Positions 62,745-64,000 of a stretch of 64,000 nucleotides of DNA are shown piece by piece. Location of the stretch: the NCBI GenBank assembly GCA_900167895.1, contig FUZR01000002.1:620001-684000 (forward strand), in the 5' to 3' direction. This DNA comes from Bacteroidales bacterium WCE2004. GTDB lineage: Bacteria; Bacteroidota; Bacteroidia; Bacteroidales; UBA932. The position numbers were made by a program, and so were the translations under genes. A model generated the notes under the pieces. The model had not been told where the DNA came from, did not search any database, and worked only from the letters and a program-made list of their open reading frames with translations. The first letter of the stretch is position 1, and each line of letters starts with the position of its first letter.

Positions 62745-64000
62745 ATGCTGAAAAAACTACTGAAAGTGACGGGTATCCTGGCGATACTCTTCACTTTGGC
62801 GGGGTCTGTCATGGCTTCCGCCCAGCCTCGGGCACTCTTCGGCAAGGTCATCGATCCGAACGGACAACCGCTCATCGGTGCCGGCATCGCAGTTCCCGGA
62901 ACTACCAATGGTACCGTCACTGACGTCGACGGCAATTTCAACCTCCGTGTCGCTCCCGGCACCACCCTCGAGATTTCCTGCCTCGGCTATGTCACCCGCC
63001 GCGTCGCCGCTGCGGACAACATGACCGTCACCCTCCAGGAAGACGCCGAGATGCTCGAGGAGACCGTGGTCATCGGTTACGGTGTCCAGCGCAAGAAACT
63101 CGTGACCGGTTCGACGGTCAGCGTCTCCGGCGACCAGCTCGCCGCCACGCACGCCGTCGACGCCTTCGGCGCCCTGCAGAGCCAGGCAGCCGGTGTGACC
63201 ATCACCCAGAACTCCGGCCAGCCGGGCGAGAGCTTCAAGGTGACGATCCGCGGTATGGGTACCGCCGGTTCCAACACCCCGCTCTACGTCATCGACGGTG
63301 TGCCCAACGGCAACATCGAGGCCCTCTCGCCGAATGACATCGAGTCCATCGACGTCCTCAAGGACGCCGCCTCCAGCGCCATCTACGGCGCCCGTGCCGC
63401 CAACGGCGTCATCCTCGTGACCACCAAGAAGGGCAAGTCCGGCAAGGTCCAGGTCACCTTCGACGGCTACTACGGCTGGCAGAACCCGAACACCAACGGC
63501 GTCACCCCGCTGAACGCCAAGCAGTATATGGAGATCAACGACCTGGCCTACGACATCCAGGGCGCCTCGAAATATGACTGGGCGACCCTCATCCCCAAGC
63601 AGTACGCCCAGATCCAGGCCGGTACCTGGAACGGCACCAACTGGCTGGAAGAGACCACGGTCCACAACGCCCCGGTCAGCAACGCCTCCCTCAACATCAT
63701 CGGCGGCAGCGACATTTCCCGCTTCGCCCTCGGTGTCAGCCACTTCGCTCAGACCGGTACCATCGGCTATCCTGCCACCCCGCAGTATAACCGTATGACC
63801 ATCCGCCTGAACTCCGACTACTCCCTGATCCGCCGGGACAACCGCGACATCCTGAAGTTCGGTGAGAACATCACCTTCACCAACACCTTCAAGAAAGGCG
63901 TCCAGATCGGCGGCATCTACAGCAACAATATCCGTACGCTCCTGACGATGTCCCCGCTCATGCCCGCCCGCAACGACAAGGGCGAATGGTACGAGTACAA
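62745..64000 (+). CDS. SusC/RagA-type TonB-dependent outer-membrane receptor, C-terminus cut by window edge
   Basis: The first 418 codons of a protein usually ~1000 aa. Signal peptide (LLKVTGILAILFTLAGSVMASAQ), then the carboxypeptidase-like CarboxypepD_reg domain (ALFGKVIDPNGQPLIGAGIA, GTVTDVDGNFNLRV), TonB-box-like EETVVIGYGVQRKK, and the plug domain with VTIRGMGTAGSNTPLYVIDG and ESIDVLKDAASSAIYGARAA. Glycan or peptide import with a SusD partner expected downstream. The substrate is unknown from this part. Confidence 0.95.
   Translation, partial: MLKKLLKVTGILAILFTLAGSVMASAQPRALFGKVIDPNGQPLIGAGIAVPGTTNGTVTDVDGNFNLRVAPGTTLEISCLGYVTRRVAAADNMTVTLQEDAEMLEETVVIGYGVQRKKLVTGSTVSVSGDQLAATHAVDAFGALQSQAAGVTITQNSGQPGESFKVTIRGMGTAGSNTPLYVIDGVPNGNIEALSPNDIESIDVLKDAASSAIYGARAANGVILVTTKKGKSGKVQVTFDGYYGWQNPNTNGVTPLNAKQYMEINDLAYDIQGASKYDWATLIPKQYAQIQAGTWNGTNWLEETTVHNAPVSNASLNIIGGSDISRFALGVSHFAQTGTIGYPATPQYNRMTIRLNSDYSLIRRDNRDILKFGENITFTNTFKKGVQIGGIYSNNIRTLLTMSPLMPARNDKGEWYEY

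Noticed and set aside
1..64000. tRNA, rRNA, riboswitch or transposase genes
   Set aside because: Looked for conserved tRNA arms, riboswitch cores before operons and transposase motifs; none convincing, though a covariance-model scan was not possible here.

Overview
The window is a GC-rich, gene-dense stretch of a Bacteroidota chromosome, most likely an uncultured gut or rumen Bacteroidales. Supporting evidence: a SusC/RagA-type TonB-dependent receptor at the right edge, a Bacteroidota-type omega subunit, an NADP-type glutamate dehydrogenase beside a 2-oxoacid:ferredoxin oxidoreductase, a BamA/Skp/UppS/NadK/PdxJ cluster, few Shine-Dalgarno sequences, and repeated copies of the Bacteroidota -7 promoter box (TAnnTTTG) a few bases before start codons. 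No tRNA, rRNA, CRISPR array, prophage or transposase gene was seen. Genus cannot be fixed from the sequence alone.

Layout. 1-10,064 (minus): purine operon purE-L-C-F-M-N-H-D, nearly the whole route from PRPP to IMP (purB and purK are not here), with tight start/stop overlaps. 10,215-10,952: a peptide deformylase with an N-terminal export or anchor segment. 10,953-11,766: non-coding DNA with a polypyrimidine tandem-repeat tract, several inverted repeats and a G-run cluster. 11,767-17,256 (plus): pyrimidine operon pyrC-K-D-F-E-B, preceded by what looks like a translation-coupled transcription attenuator (33-codon leader ORF, U-rich tract, intrinsic terminator containing the leader stop codon). 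17,533-18,862: membrane protein, ECF sigma factor and putative anti-sigma. 18,859-23,275 (minus): MBOAT acyltransferase with two SGNH esterases. 23,272-31,646 (minus): uvrB, an unknown protein, a Rel/SpoT homologue, a DMT transporter, a CNNM/CorC protein and a porin. 31,706-33,154: a DASS transporter. 33,388-36,626 (plus): M3 peptidase and pncB. 36,710-40,946 (minus): gdhA-korB-korA. 41,043-45,814 (minus): skp-bamA-uppS-nadK. 45,894-49,964 (plus): pdxJ, a second Skp-like protein, a glycosyltransferase, a periplasmic-binding-fold protein and a Dabb protein. 49,976-56,632 (minus): envelope, repair and regulation genes (recN, rpoZ, bamD, trxB, fur-like, rpoN, SPOR protein, lipoprotein). 56,702-59,236 (plus): miaB, radC, fur-like. 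59,252-62,582 (minus): ECF sigma and polA. 62,745-end: susC-like receptor.

Most notable. (1) The pyr leader resembles the enterobacterial pyrBI attenuator in logic; the aspartate transcarbamoylase it controls carries only the zinc domain of PyrI fused to its C-terminus, with no allosteric nucleotide-binding domain, so pyrimidine feedback may rest on attenuation. (2) PurF has lost its catalytic Cys1 and has changed glutamine-binding residues, while its PRPP loop and Fe-S cysteines remain; an ammonia-dependent PurF is a plausible reading. (3) A ~208-bp palindromic repeat lies in frame inside polA, and a related element with the same core hairpin, showing a compensatory base-pair change, lies between rel and the DMT transporter gene. 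This recalls the in-frame palindromic elements of Rickettsia.
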